Positions 39,251 to 51,585 of a stretch of 64,000 nt of DNA are shown here, in pieces. The notes beneath the pieces are model-generated. The model was not told where the DNA came from, made no database searches, and worked only from the letters and a program-made list of their open reading frames with translations. The position numbers and the translations under genes are program-made. Every line of letters starts with the position of its first letter. Positions within the stretch are counted from its first letter, which is position 1. Source of the DNA: Musa acuminata AAA Group (lineage: Eukaryota > Streptophyta > Magnoliopsida > Zingiberales > Musaceae); NCBI RefSeq assembly GCF_036884655.1, contig NC_088339.1:22357501-22421500 (forward strand), in the 5' to 3' direction.

Positions 39251-42200
39251 TTGGATATGCAAATTACTCGTTACGCTAGTCTTCGTCTCTTCTCTTTCTC
39301 AACTTAATCTTCTTTATAGCTCGTTAAGCCCTTGTAATGAAAGCTTTTAGTGTAGGGAGACTGCTGTGCTGCTAAAAATCCTATTTTTAAGGTAACTACT
39401 GTATGATGCATTAGCCAAAACTAGTTTACGTCTGTCCTCTGCTTCAACATTTTTAGGCTTTCATACGAAGAGCAATCCAATTTTGGATTCATTTCCTCTT
39501 TCGTTTGTAGATCTTTCTTTCTGCAAATGTTCTGCTGTATTATTCTGAGGGGTGACAGGTTTGTGTTTCATTGCCTTGTGGGATTGCAGGTACTTCTGAT
39601 ATGCTGAGCTTATTCTTGACTTGGTGCTGCTGATTGGACTGGCTGGTGACTTGTGCTGATAGATGGGATGTTTGGTGGTCTTCAGTCTCACTTTTTGGTC
39701 TTCTGTTTGGTACTCTATTTAACTCACTGTTCAATACATGTTTGTTAAGTGATGGTACAGGAGTATATCCTGACAATGATCTGGAGTTCATATAAGCTTT
39801 TTACTTGCCATGTGGGTTTGCTGAATGTTTATTAAAGTGACCATATTTACTCTTTGATGATGGCCATTTTCCATTTTTGGTGATGGCCACAGATCTTCAT
39901 GGCTTGTCTTTTGGTCTTCCCTGCTGCTTACATTACATTGTACACTATGCTATACTTTGGTACTAGCAGTTCACTTGATAAGTATTTGAATCATATTGAA
40001 GTGTGATCTGAAAGGTAGGAGACCTTTGGAATCAGTCTTGCTGGTAATTCTCCTTTCACGTGAATTGGTGTAAAACTATCTAACTTGCTACCTCACGATT
40101 AATTTGTTTTGAGGAAAGCATTAGTATGTCAACATGTTCGATACTCTTAAAAGAAGATATTTAGAACTGTCAAGTTCTCACGAACATTATGCACTGATCA
40201 CTCAAACCAGTTGTATTTGATGTGCATGATCAACATGAAAGATGAAAATGATTGATGGGTATCAATTAGGTACAGACATGACTACTGCAAAGGTAGAATT
40301 TACTTTGAATGCAGGTAAATTCATGTTAGAGATTCTCCTAAAATATGTATGGTTTGGGATGTTAGGATGAAATAAAATGGGAGTGTGATCTGAGCTTGGC
40401 TTTATAATCTGGTCTTATCCACAATGGCTGACTTTGAGACACACTGCCTCATGAATGTCAATATCTGTCACTCATTGTCTCTGATATCTTCCAGAATGAC
40501 CGTAGTCTTATGGTGAGTAAGAAGCATAGCTTCTTTAGCATTGACTGCTGATCATTGGCAACTGCAGCAGGTAAAGGGAACATATCTTCTTCCTTAAGAC
40601 ACCAAAAGTGGTTACAGAATTTATTGGATTAGGTTGATTGGTTTGGTTTGTTCATGTACACTTATTTGAAGACAATTCTTACTTATCAAATTGTCCTTGA
40701 TCTATATTGCTGAACTTCAACTAGTTTTCGGGTGGTACAACCTCACATACTTGACTCTCTTCGAGGTCCTTGGATACCTTTTACAATGTTCTCTCTTTAA
40801 TGTGTGATTTTACACTCATTTCTCTTTGAAGAAAACTGACACAAATTTATTACTTACACCTCTTGAGGAGATCTTTTTGCGTAGTTCTGCAGCAGTATCT
40901 GAGTTGATAGCATCTGGCTAAAAACTAGTTTGTTTTTTGGTAGACATTATACAATGGAATGTAATCCCTTTGTCAAGGTTGAATTCGGCTTGAAGTGATT
41001 CTCATTTTCCTGTTGAGGTTGACAATACAAGAGTTCATTTTCTTAGATCGTGTGATCATTTGTGCCTCTCAGAGTTGAGGCTTGGTCCAACATGATGGTG
41101 ACAAGTGAAATGGCATTCAACACAATTCTAAGTGCATTATCAAGTTCAGCACAACTTTTCCATTTCATGCTACAGTCAAGTATCACTTTCCTCTTCTGAT
41201 GTTTTAACTAACTAGTTTTTGCAGACCTTTGGCATAATCATTGTCTTTATCACCCAGGTGATAAAGGAGAAGATGTTTCTTGTCTTATAAGTACAAAGTT
41301 GCAATAGGATTTTGGAGCATGACTGATTTAAACTTGTCATTCTGTCTGTACAAAATGTTCTGTATCATTCTGTCTGTAAGTACAAAATGTTTTCAAGTAT
41401 CATTCTGTCTGTTCTGTTAATGACAATTCATCTTATAGCATCATTTTGGCTCTTTTATTGATCGATGTTGAATTGCTTGTCACCCAAATGCATGTTAACA
41501 CAACATAAGTGTAGGGTGTTGCATAAAGAATTGTAATGGAAGATTGAAAACAAAGAAGATGATTGATTTATCAAAAATAATCAGAAAGGTGATACCTAAT
41601 CTATTGTACTTGTGGTTATTGGCACAGTTTCTTGGCTTAGTACCGGATAAGTCTCCCAGCAAGATTGATGGTGACTATAGAGTGGCTTCAACAGAAAGAA
41701 CTCAAAGCCTGTAGAACCTTATAAATGCAGGAGACAATCTAAACAATAGCTCATCATGAGTTCAGAGAAATGGTTCTGAAACTATCAGAGGATGAACAAT
41801 ATCTTTTTCTTCATGTCGATGGTGGCCTGTCAGTACGATCTGATGTGTTTGTGAACACTGTCATCCATGTGTATGTAATTTGATGGATCATGAACTGTCA
41901 AGCAACATACCAACCAATGGAAGGTGAACTTTCTGGGCCAAACAATCACGTCAAGCCAAACAAGTGATCAGAAGGCCATGAAGAGATGAAGGTGGAGATA
42001 AGGTTAGGAATAATTTAGTAAGCTTGATTGGAGATCACCCATTGCTATCATTTCCCACCAGCACTAGGACATCCAAGATGGCGTTAGATTTGAGTGATAT
42101 ACATACATACATTTATACATACATACACACATATATATATATATATGTGTATATATATATATATACATATACATATATACAAATATATATATATAGATTT

Positions 42201-42397
42201 GAGTGATATACATACATACATATATATATATATATATTTGTATATATGTGTGTGTTAAATTTTAATCGACATGAATGTCCTTTAAAAAAGCTTTGTCATG
42301 ATAGAAAGAAATTAGATGTTGTTGTATGTTTAAAGAGTTCCTGTTGAATAGTCGGTCTTTTTCTTTACCTAATCAACTGCTATGTTTCTATCGTTAT
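39251..42397. other. 3.1-kb spacer, T-rich, with microsatellite
   Basis: No ORF or domain recognised. CATTCTGTCTGT occurs three times at about 41338-41420. A TACATA/TATATA/TGTGTG microsatellite fills about 42098-42255, with two copies of a GATTTGAGTGATATACATACATA lead-in near 42087 and 42197. The uniform T-rich composition could reflect non-coding transcription, but nothing shows it directly. Confidence 0.45.
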
Positions 42398-43613
42398 TGA
42401 AAGAATAAAATAAAGAAGATGTATTTAGTGAAGATATGATACTCCCTATTTATACACGTTATGAGACATGATTTTTCTCAACAGAACCGTAAGATTTCCT
42501 CGTGGGGGAAATCTTAGCTACTATCACGAGAAATCTTAGTCGTTATCATACTCCTGCCAGATGGTACTCTTGTTAAGGATGTCGATCTTGGACCGATGCG
42601 ATAAAAATAGTTTGTGGACGAGAGGCTTCATGAGTGAGTCTGCTAGTTGATCAGTCGTATGTATATAAGAAAAACGTAGTTGATGTTTGATAACTTGTTT
42701 TTGTACGAAGCGAATGTCTATGGCAATATGTTTTATGTGTGAGTGAAATACTGGATTAACACACAGGTAAGTAGTTATGACATTATCACAATATATTGTA
42801 GGAATAGAGGTGGAGTCGATGTTAAGTTCCTTGAGCAAATTTGTGACCCAATTGAGTTCTACAGTAGTGGTTGCAATGGCACGGTATTCAGCTTCAAATG
42901 TAAATCGTGCAACTGTCTTTTACTTCTTAGAACTCTAACTAATTGGATTAGCTCCAAGGAAGATAATATACCCCGATGTGGATATTCTATCATCAAAGTT
43001 TCCTATCCAATCAGCATCAACAAAGGCATGGAGATGAAGGGGAAGTGTTTGTAAAAAAAAGAGGCGATTGAGGATCTCGTTAAGATATCATAAGATTCAT
43101 TTAATGGTAGACTAATACATAGTAGATGGACGATGTATGAATTATGATAATTTATTGATCGCAAATGAGATATCTGGGTGGGTGAGAGATAAGTGCTATA
43201 AGGAGCCAAGTACTTGACGGTATTGAGTTGGGTCCGTAGCAAGGCTTTCATCACATAGTTTGAGTGATTCACTAGTAGATAAATGAGTTGTAATCGTTTT
43301 TGTGTCCTACATGTTTATCTTTGATAATATATCCTGAATATACTTTCTTTATGATAGGAAGAATCCTAAAGATGTATATGTTGCTTCCACTCCTAGAAAG
43401 TAGTTTAAGGTTCCCAGATCTTTGAGGGAGAATCGATCTACCAAATGCTTAAGGAATGCCTTGATCTTCATAAGATTATTGCCTATGACAATAATGTCAT
43501 CCACATATCCTAGAAGATATATTGTATTGTCACTTTATTGACGGAGAAATAGTGATGTATTAGACTTGGAGTTGATAAAGCCAGTTGATGTCAAAAACGA
43601 GCCAAGTTTGATG

Positions 43614-45164
43614 TGTTAGGAAAAGAATCGACACTAAGAGGGGGGGTGAATTAGTGCGGCGGTAAAAATTACGTCGGTTCAAAACTTCGTTGCGATTAAA
43701 TCCATTTTTGATGAAAAATTGTTTCGTAAAGGTATTAACTTTGAAAGCGTATGGAAGAGCATAGTGAATGTAAAGCAAGTAAAGTGGTTTGCAGTAAAGT
43801 AAATTGCACAAGAGAAACGTAAACCAGATTTTTATAGTGGTTCGGTCATCGTGACCTACATCCACTTCATCGATTCCTCTTCCGTCGAGGCTATCGGCAT
43901 CCACTATCGGTCTTCTTTCAATGGGCGAAGACCAACTATCCTTTTACATCTCTCTTCTCCTTTTCACAGGTTTAGGAGACAACCTTTTACAATTCTATTT
44001 TACAAGGTATCTCTCTCACACCTCCCTTAGAATTCTTTCTAAGCTTTGAGAGGAGGGAACTAAACTTTCTAAGTTTTATAACTTTAGAATCATAGAGTTT
44101 TACTTAATATTTCTTGCTTATCCATGTAGAAATAGCTGGGATATTAATAGGCCCAAAATGGATTCAAATTTGGAGCCCAAAATTCAAACCCCCGAAATTT
44201 TAGGGTACGGGCGGTACCACCGCCTGCAACCTAACACTGGGTGGTACCACCATCCAAACTGGCGGTACCACCACCCAAAGAGTCTCGAAGACTGAGTCTG
44301 GGCAGTACCACTGCCTGAGATAGTCTCGGAGACTGTGTCACGATGATTTCACCTGTGTGGTCATTGTTTGGGCCTCTCTTGGCCCAACACAGCCCAACTA
44401 TCTCCTAATTGGGTTGGCCCAATTCTAATCCCTATTATATGCTAAGTATGAATTTTTAGATATTTACTAAGCTAAATAAAGTTTGTAAGTCTAGGTTTCT
44501 TCTAGCGAGCTTCTAGCGAACTTCCGACGATCTCTCGGCAATGTTCCAGCGGACTCCCGGCAAGCTCTTGGACTTCATGATGATCTTCTTAGCGAGTTCC
44601 AATGAGCTTCTTTGGCAAGCTCCGGGACTTCTCGGTCAATTTCGACAGAACTTCCGATGAACGCCCGAACTTCCGATGAACTCTCGAACTCCCAACGAAA
44701 TCACGTTTTTGACTTTGGGATTTCATTTTGCTTTATGCCTTGCTATCGTAGTTAATCTTGCACATGTAAAAATATATTTCGATCTAGACAATAATTACTA
44801 AGCATGAATCATGTTGTCCGGTATGTCATTGGTCCTTCGACGCTTCGTCCGATTCTTCGACGCATCGTCCTCTCTTGTAGTCTATTACCCAATCGGCCAG
44901 TTGACCTCTGCAACTCCGATATTCTTGGCGTAATTTCCGCTCTTCTTAGCCCGATGCCCGAATCCATGGCCCGAAGCATTCTATCGATACGTCATCCGAT
45001 CCTCCGGTTAGACGTCCAATCTTTTGACATGTTCCACTGGCCCAATATAATTCTTCCTACTTTAATTGTCTCATCCTGATCGAAGCATCCTGCGTCACTC
45101 AAAACACAGATCAATTCATAAATACTTATCAATTGGTTTCATCATCAAAATTTGAGATTCAACA
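43614..45164 (-). mobile_element. Solo LTR (1551 bp, SIRE/Maximus-like copia) inside element A RT
   Basis: It starts TGTTAGGAAAAG and ends GATTCAACA, with 5-bp target duplications TGATG at 43609-43613 and 45165-45169. On the minus strand it begins TGTTGAATCTC and ends in a C-rich TTCACCCCCCC tract plus CTCTTAG, matching my memory of large SIRE-type LTR termini. It contains several GGTGGTACCACC-like units (about 44208-44310) and a second set of clustered imperfect repeats, CGAxCTTCCGAxGA-type, at about 44505-44700. No internal domain or second LTR is present, so it is a solo LTR left by LTR-LTR recombination. The element A reverse transcriptase reads through when it is removed. Confidence 0.85.
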
Positions 45165-45639
45165 TGATGTACCAGTCTTTTGGAGCTTGACGAAGTTCAT
45201 AAATAGCTTTTTATAGTTTACAAACATACCTTAGATACTGAAGGTGAATGAAGCCAGGAGGTTGCTGCATGAAGATATCTTTAGTTGGGGTCTCCTGTAA
45301 AAAGGTATTGTTAATATCGTGTTGTCGTAAATGCTAACCTTTTGAGATGACCAAACTAAGGATAAATCGGATTATTGTGGGTTTAATAATGAGACTAAAT
45401 GTCTTTGTGAAGTCTAACACCAGGACGTTGATGAAACCCTTTGACCACTAGATACACTTTATATTTGGTAACAAATCCATTTGGGTTCCACTTAATTCGA
45501 AAGACCCACTTATACTCGATGATATTTTATATGAGATGAAAGGGTATAAGGGTCCATATATAATTATGGAGGAGGGCATCATATTCTTCACATATGAATT
45601 TACAAGATTTTTGGACTTAAGTAAATGTGGTAGTCGGTC

Positions 45640-45950
45640 CGAGGGAGAGGATGAGGGGCGAGAGGCGGGAGAGGGCCCTAGTCTTCAAGAAGCGATGAAA
45701 CCGCTCATCGATTCGGGAGGACAAGGGCAGAGAACTCCGACGGTGAAGTTGTCAGTGGCGTGGGCCAGCAACTTCTACATCTACCAATTCAACAACGTGA
45801 ACGACCTCCTCTTCAACTTGAGGACCAAGAGGCTCAACAACTTCTACTGGGGCATGCAGATGGTCGACTCGATGGCCATCGGCTAGGTGCTGGACTTCAG
45901 CTTCAGGAACCGACGGACGAGGGCAGAAATGCTGGTGTAGAGCAGTAGTG
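45640..45950 (+). pseudogene. Captured fragment resembling an UNC93-like MFS transporter gene
   Basis: Between the primer site and RT of element A, a GC-rich block encodes on the plus strand a run with ASNFYIYQFNNVN, LLFNLRTKRLNN, FYWGMQMVDSMAIG, an in-frame stop, then VLDFSFRNRRTRAE. These follow plant UNC93-like major facilitator proteins in order. It covers only a small C-terminal portion, roughly 90 residues. It is opposite to the element's direction of transcription. It is broken by the TAG near 45884 and by several substitutions such as the Asp in MVDS. Assignment is from recalled family motifs; a search is needed for certainty. Confidence 0.65.
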
Positions 45951-46008
45951 GGGGAAGACAGTTATCGTTCGCTAAGTGCCAGAGTCGCCGCAGGGAAGAA
46001 GGTGACTG

Positions 46009-46112
46009 TAGAGGAGAGAAGGTTCTCAGCGTCGGCTTGGTGGAACAGGAGGAGGTGCACCGAGGCAGAGGAGAGAGGGTTCTAAACGCTGGCTTAGTGG
46101 AACAGGAGGAGG
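46009..46112. repeat. 58-bp imperfect tandem repeat in element A leader
   Basis: AGAGGAGAGAAGG through GTGGAACAGGAGGAGG near 46009 is repeated with changes near 46067, between the captured fragment and the primer-binding site. Confidence 0.7.
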
Positions 46113-46327
46113 ATACCTAGGCAATAGCAATGGCTGCGAGATCAAGGAGAAGACCTAGGGGCAGGCAACGCATGAGAGCCGAGGGAAGAGGGGTGCATCG
46201 AGCAGGTTCGACAACGTGTGCGAAACGCAGGGAAGATGGGAGTGCATTGTGTAATAGAAGAGATCAAAGTTGTTGTCACCGATAAAATGCAAGAGAGGCT
46301 CTAATACCATGAAAGAATGAAATGAAG

Positions 46328-49300
46328 TGTTAGAGCCAGCCTTAGGAAATTTACCAAAGGGTAATTTGATAACCCAAAAAAGATAATAAAGTAGAAAAAA
46401 TAAAAGCGACAAGAACACCAGATTTACGTGGTTCGATCAATTGACCTACATCCACGGACGAAGGAGGAGCAAATCACTACTATAAAAGAGGGACTATTAC
46501 AAATACATTAGGAAGATATTCCTAGGCCATAAAACATGAAACAATTAAACAAGAAAAGCCTAAAGCAAACAATTAGGTTTTCTTGTGGTGCATCTGACTT
46601 CAAAGCCCAAGCCCTTATTTATAGTTTAAACAGGAGATACCAAACTTGATTTTTCTGATGTGGGACTATGTGGGACTTGTCAAACTAACAAATCTCCACC
46701 TTGGCATGTCCCAGCATTAACAATAAACAAAACTTGCTCCACCTTATTCACAAAAGCCCCAATGGGCAATCATCAACAATGAACACCAACCAAGTCCAAG
46801 AACTGCTTGAACTTGTAAACCGGAAGAGGCTTCGTAAGCATATCAGCTGGATTGTCTTTCGTATGAATTTTCTGAACAAGGATTTTTCCCTCAGCAATGA
46901 TATCCCGAATAAAATAAAACTTTACATCAATGTGTTTCGTCCTTTCATGATACATCTGGTCTTTCATGATTCACCGAACAAACCTCTTAACCATAAGACT
47001 TCTTTGATCGCCTCTATCACTGCCATATATTCTGCCTCTATAGTAGATAAAGCTACGACAGATTGTAAGGAAGCTTTCCAACTAACTACACAACCGCCAA
47101 TGTAAAAAACATAACTTGTCAAAGATCTTCGTTTATCAAGATCCGCAGCATAATCATAGTCGACGAAACCAACCAAAGTATCATGATTTTTCCCAAACTC
47201 TAAACAAGCATCTGAAGTCCCTTACAAGTATATGAGAATCCACTTCACAACCTGCCAATGTGTTTTACCTGGGCGAGACATATATCTGCTAACCACACTG
47301 ACTGCTTGTGAAATATCTGGATGAGTACAAACCATTGCATATATAATATTGCCGATAACACTGGAATATGGAACTTGCACCATATATTCTTCCTCTTCAA
47401 CTGACTATGGTGACTGAGCAGCAAATAGTCAAAAATGACTAGCAAGAGGAGTACTTACTAGCTTAGCGTTTTTCATACCAAACCTCTCCAAGACTTTCTT
47501 GAGGTAATTTTTCTGGGTTAGAAATAATTTTCCAACTCCTCATTCTCTTTTGATCTCCATGCCAAGAATTTTCTTAGCTGCTCCCAAATCTTTCATTTCA
47601 AATTCACTACTCAGTTGCATTTTCAAAGTGTAAATTTCTAATAAATTCTTAGCTGCAATAAGCATGTCATCAACATAAAGCAACAAATATACAAAAGCGT
47701 CATCAGTTAACTTTCGGAAGTAGACACAGCTATCATACATGCTCCTCGTGTAACCATGACCCAATATAAAAGAATCAAACCTCTTATACCACTGTCTTGG
47801 AGACTATTTCAATCTGTACAAGGATTTCTTTAACAAACAAACATGGTCTTCCTTACCGTCAACTTCAAATCCATGAGGTTGCTCCATGTAAATTTGTTCT
47901 TCAAGTTCATCATGTAAGAAAGCTGTCCTGACATCAAGTTGCTCCAATTCCAAATCATACATGGCAACTAAAGCAAATAAAACACAAATAGAGCTATGTT
48001 TAACAACAGTGAAAATACGTCATTAAAATCAACACCATGTACCTGACTATAGCCTTTTGCAACCAATCATGCTTTGTACCTTGTATCTTCAACCCCTGGA
48101 ATACCTTCCTTCCTTTTGAAGGTCCATTTGCATCCAACAATTTTCTTACCCAAAGGCGGCTTCACAAGATCCCAAGTTCTATTCCGATGGAGAGATTCAA
48201 TTTCTTCATTCATCACAATCAACCACTTAGTGGAATTATCACAAGAAACTGCATCTGAATAGGTAGTAGGCTCATCAACTTCACTTGTTTCTTCTGCAAT
48301 AGACAAAGCATATGCAACCAAATTTGCATATATTTGTGGTGGTCGAATATCTCTCCGTGGTCTATCCTTGGCTATGGAATATTGCTCTTCCTCTAGATTA
48401 TCTTTGTTAGTAGACTCGGGACCATCTATTGGCATTCTTTGAGTAGAAGAGTTCGACTTAAAAAATCTGAACTACTAATCTCAAGCTCCACCTACTCACT
48501 ATCATTTGTACAACTAGTAGATTCCTCTTTGGAAGATAACATAGACAATTCATCAAAAGTAACATCTCTACTGATTATAAATTTTGGGGATTTGGGATCA
48601 GAACACCATAATCTGTATCCTTTTACTCCAGAAGCATACCCAAGGAAAATATACTTTTTTGCTCGAGGCTCTAATTTTCCTTCATTTACATGCATGTATG
48701 CTGGACACCCAAAAAATTTTAAATCGGAGTAATCAGCAGGAGTACCTGACCAAACTTCCTCCGGAGTTTTAAAGTTAAGTGTTGCAGAAGGAGCGCGGTT
48801 GACAACGTAACAGGTCATATTAATCACCTTTGCCCAAAAGTCCTTTGTCAACCTTGCATTTGAGATCATACACCTTGCTCTCTCCAAGAGTGTTTTGTTC
48901 ATACGTTCGGCCACACCATTTTGCTAAGGCGTTATCCTAGCAGTGCGATGCTAAACAATTCCTTTATTTTTGCAGAATTCATCAAAGTCACCTTCACAAA
49001 ATTCCATACCATTATCTGTTTGAAGCCGCTTAATCTGTTTACATGTTTGCTTCTCAATCAAAGCCTTCCATTGTTTAAAGGTTAGAAAAACATCATTTTT
49101 ATGCTTTAGAAAATAAACCCAAATTTTTCTAGAATAATCGTCAATGAAAGTTAACATATACCTAGCACCACCCTTAGACTGAACACGAGCTGGACCCCAA
49201 AGGTCTGAATGAATATAGTCAAGAGTACCATTTGTTTTGTGAACTGCCAGAGAATTGAAGTTGACTCTTTTCTACTTTCCAAAAATATAGTGTTCACAAA

Positions 49301-51073
49301 AATCCAGTGGTCGAGTACTCTGTCCGTAAAAAAGATCTCTTTTACTCAATGTGCTCAAACATTTTTCACTCATATGACCCAAACGCATATGTCATAATTT
49401 GGTGATGTCAGAATCAGACACTGATGATAACGAAACTGCAACTGAGCCTATGACAGTAGTTCCCTGTAAAATATATAAGCTACTAGACCTACAAGCTTTC
49501 ATAACAACAAGAGCACTTCTAGAAACTTTCATAACTCCACCTTCAGTGGCGTATTTACACCCAAGAGCCTCTAGGGTGCCTAAAGAGATGAGATTCTTTT
49601 TTAAATCAAGAACATGTCTAACATTAGTGAGTGTCCTCACAATGCCATCATACATTTTAATTCGGATTGTGCCTCTACCAACAACATCACACGAGACATT
49701 ATTGCCCATCAAAACAATTCCACCATTATAAGATTCATATACGGAAAACAAATATCTATTAAGACACATGTCATAAGAACAATCGGAATCTAAAATCCAT
49801 TCATTTTTAGACCTCGTCCTGTCATCAGTAACAAAGAAAATATTTCCAACATTCTCATCAGCTGCTACACTAGCTTCAGCGGGCTCAGTAGTTTTCTCAA
49901 CAATTTTTTCCTTTTATTTTAATTTATTTTTTAATTTAAAGCAATCAGCCTTAATGTACCCCATTTTATGATAATATCTACACTCCAAATTTTTATGTTT
50001 GGATTTAGATCTACTTCCATCAAATTTCCTTTTATCCGTTCTACCCCTGACAATCAGACCTTCAACCTGATTCCCTCTACTTTCGCTAGTGATATCCCTG
50101 TCTATCTGCTCCTTAGATTTTAGTGCAGATTTAATTTTCTGATACGAAATTATTTTTTTTCCATAAATCATAGTATCACGGAAATACTTAAAGGATTGAG
50201 AAAGATAACACAAAAGTAATAAGATCTTATCCTCGTCATCAATTTTCGCATCTATATTCTCCAAATCTATAACTAAGGAATCAAATTTATCAAGATGTGA
50301 GTGTATAGATGTACCTTCAGTCATCTGAAGCATACACAAACTCTGCTTCAAGTAGAGATAATTCGCTACTGTCCTCTTCATATATAAGGCTTTAAGTTTG
50401 TCCTATATACTGTTAGCCGTAGTCTCCGTAGCTACCTCCCGTAAAACCTCGTTAGAGAGATTTAGAATAATGCTTGATCAGGCCTTCTTATCCATACCCA
50501 TAAGATCTTCCCTTGATGTACCATCTGGAATGTTCTCAGCTCCCTGTAGTGTCAATCCAACTCTGTCTTGAACCAGAATGGCCTTCATCTTGAGTTGCCA
50601 CATGCCGAAGTTGACATTCCTATCGAATTTCTCGACAACGATATTTGTTATTGTCATCGTTGCCAAAAGATCCCGAAACTAGGCTTTGATACCAGTTTGT
50701 TAGAGCTAGCCCTAGAAAATTTACCAAAAGGTAATTTAGCAACCCAAAAAAGATAATAAAGCAGAAAAAATAAAAGCGACAAGAATACCAGATTTATATG
50801 GTTAGGTCAATTGACCAACATCCACGGATGAAGGAGGAGCAAATCACTACTATAAAAGAGGGACTATTACAAATGCCTTAGAAAGATGGGACTATTACAA
50901 ATGCCTTAGAAAGATGTTCCTAGGTCATAAAATATGAAATTTCTAAATAAAAAAAAGCCTAAAACAAACAATTAGGTTTTCTTATAGTGTATCTGACTTA
51001 TTTATAGTTTAAACATGAGATACCAAACTTAATTTTCCTGATGTGGGATTATGTGGGACTTATCAAATTAACG
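46328..51073 (-). mobile_element. Nearly complete Ty1/copia retrotransposon (element B), degenerate
   Basis: Left LTR 46328-46690 and right LTR 50698-51073, both starting TGTTAGAGC; the left ends CTAACA and the right has decayed to TTAACG. The target duplication is TGAAG (46323-46327 and 51074-51078). GCTTTGATACCA at 50683-50694 is the initiator-Met primer site and AATCTCCACCTT at 46691-46702 the purine tract on the opposite strand, so the element reads right to left. Coding order is gag (50666-49914), GAG-pre-integrase (49769-49392), integrase core (49157-48492, TDNGMEF and NGVAERMNKTLLE), RT (48435-47540, YVDDM) and RNase H (47176-46773, STIEAEYMA). Integrase before RT defines copia. Stops and frame breaks separate these pieces. 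The right LTR has an internal duplication of about 28 bp at 50870-50925. Many LTR differences show it is not recent. Confidence 0.93.
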
Positions 51074-51164
51074 TGAAGATATGGTGCTTCCTATTTATAC
51101 ATGGGAGGAAGGATTTTTCTCGGTAAGATTTACTTATGCAGTTGAAAAATTTTTGCTGTTATTA

Positions 51165-51585
51165 ATTATGTCATAATTTCTACGTCACTGCTCCAATAAC
51201 ACATCTATCTTCCAGTATAAATCCAGAATAAATTAAAAGGTGAGAAGTTCTGTTAGCATTATGTCTAATTTCTTTTGCTTTTATGCATGCCATGGAGAAG
51301 GCTAAGGAATGGATGAGTTTTGAAGATTGTCTGAGTTCTTCAGACTCGTTCAATCAATGCAGGAGTGCTAGGAAAGTGTCATTGCTCCAAGTCGTCGTCA
51401 GCATGGACGAGTTGGGGAAGAATTGCATGATGAAGGATTCTATTTCAAGAACCACATTGATCCTGACTTCTTCTGAGAAATTGAGAGCAGTTTCAGTACC
51501 AACTACAACAAGAAGTTGTGACATTTTCTCCACTTGAAATGTACAAAAAACAGTAGAAAGCAGTCTCCAACTCTGATGAATGGAT
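51165..51585. other. Spacer and 3' region of the GEM-like gene
   Basis: AT-rich to about 51240. An 84-codon plus-strand ORF at 51283-51537 matches nothing recognised and overlaps the likely 3' UTR of the neighbouring minus-strand gene. Confidence 0.4.

Larger units (their letters stand above)
42398..51164 (-). mobile_element. Outer copia-type retrotransposon (element A), interrupted twice
   Basis: The left LTR is 42398-42548 (TGAAAGAATA to CGTTATCA, 151 bp). The right LTR starts at 46310 with TGAAAGAATG, is split at 46327 by element B, and resumes at 51079 to about 51164. The two LTRs share ATATGxTxCTxCCTATTTATACA and TTTTTCTC. Next to the right LTR, GGCTCTAATACCA (46297-46309) is complementary in sense to an initiator-Met tRNA primer site, so transcription runs leftward. 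A purine tract abuts the left LTR. RT is present (GYVDDI near 43493-43510; LGSFLTSTGF near 43590), as is the RNase H end (IHTTDQLADS near 42650). gag, protease and integrase are missing. Possible imperfect target duplications are GTTAT (42393-42397) and ATTAT (51165-51169). Stop codons make it non-coding. Confidence 0.82.

Noticed and set aside
42536..50666. Endogenous pararetrovirus as the source of the RT fragments
   Set aside because: The order integrase-RT-RNase H, the paired LTRs, the initiator-Met primer sites and target duplications identify Ty1/copia elements; no movement-protein or coat-protein text was seen.
51283..51537. 84-codon plus-strand ORF starting MHAMEKAKEW
   Set aside because: Lies in the probable 3' UTR of the GEM-like gene on the opposite strand and matches no family.
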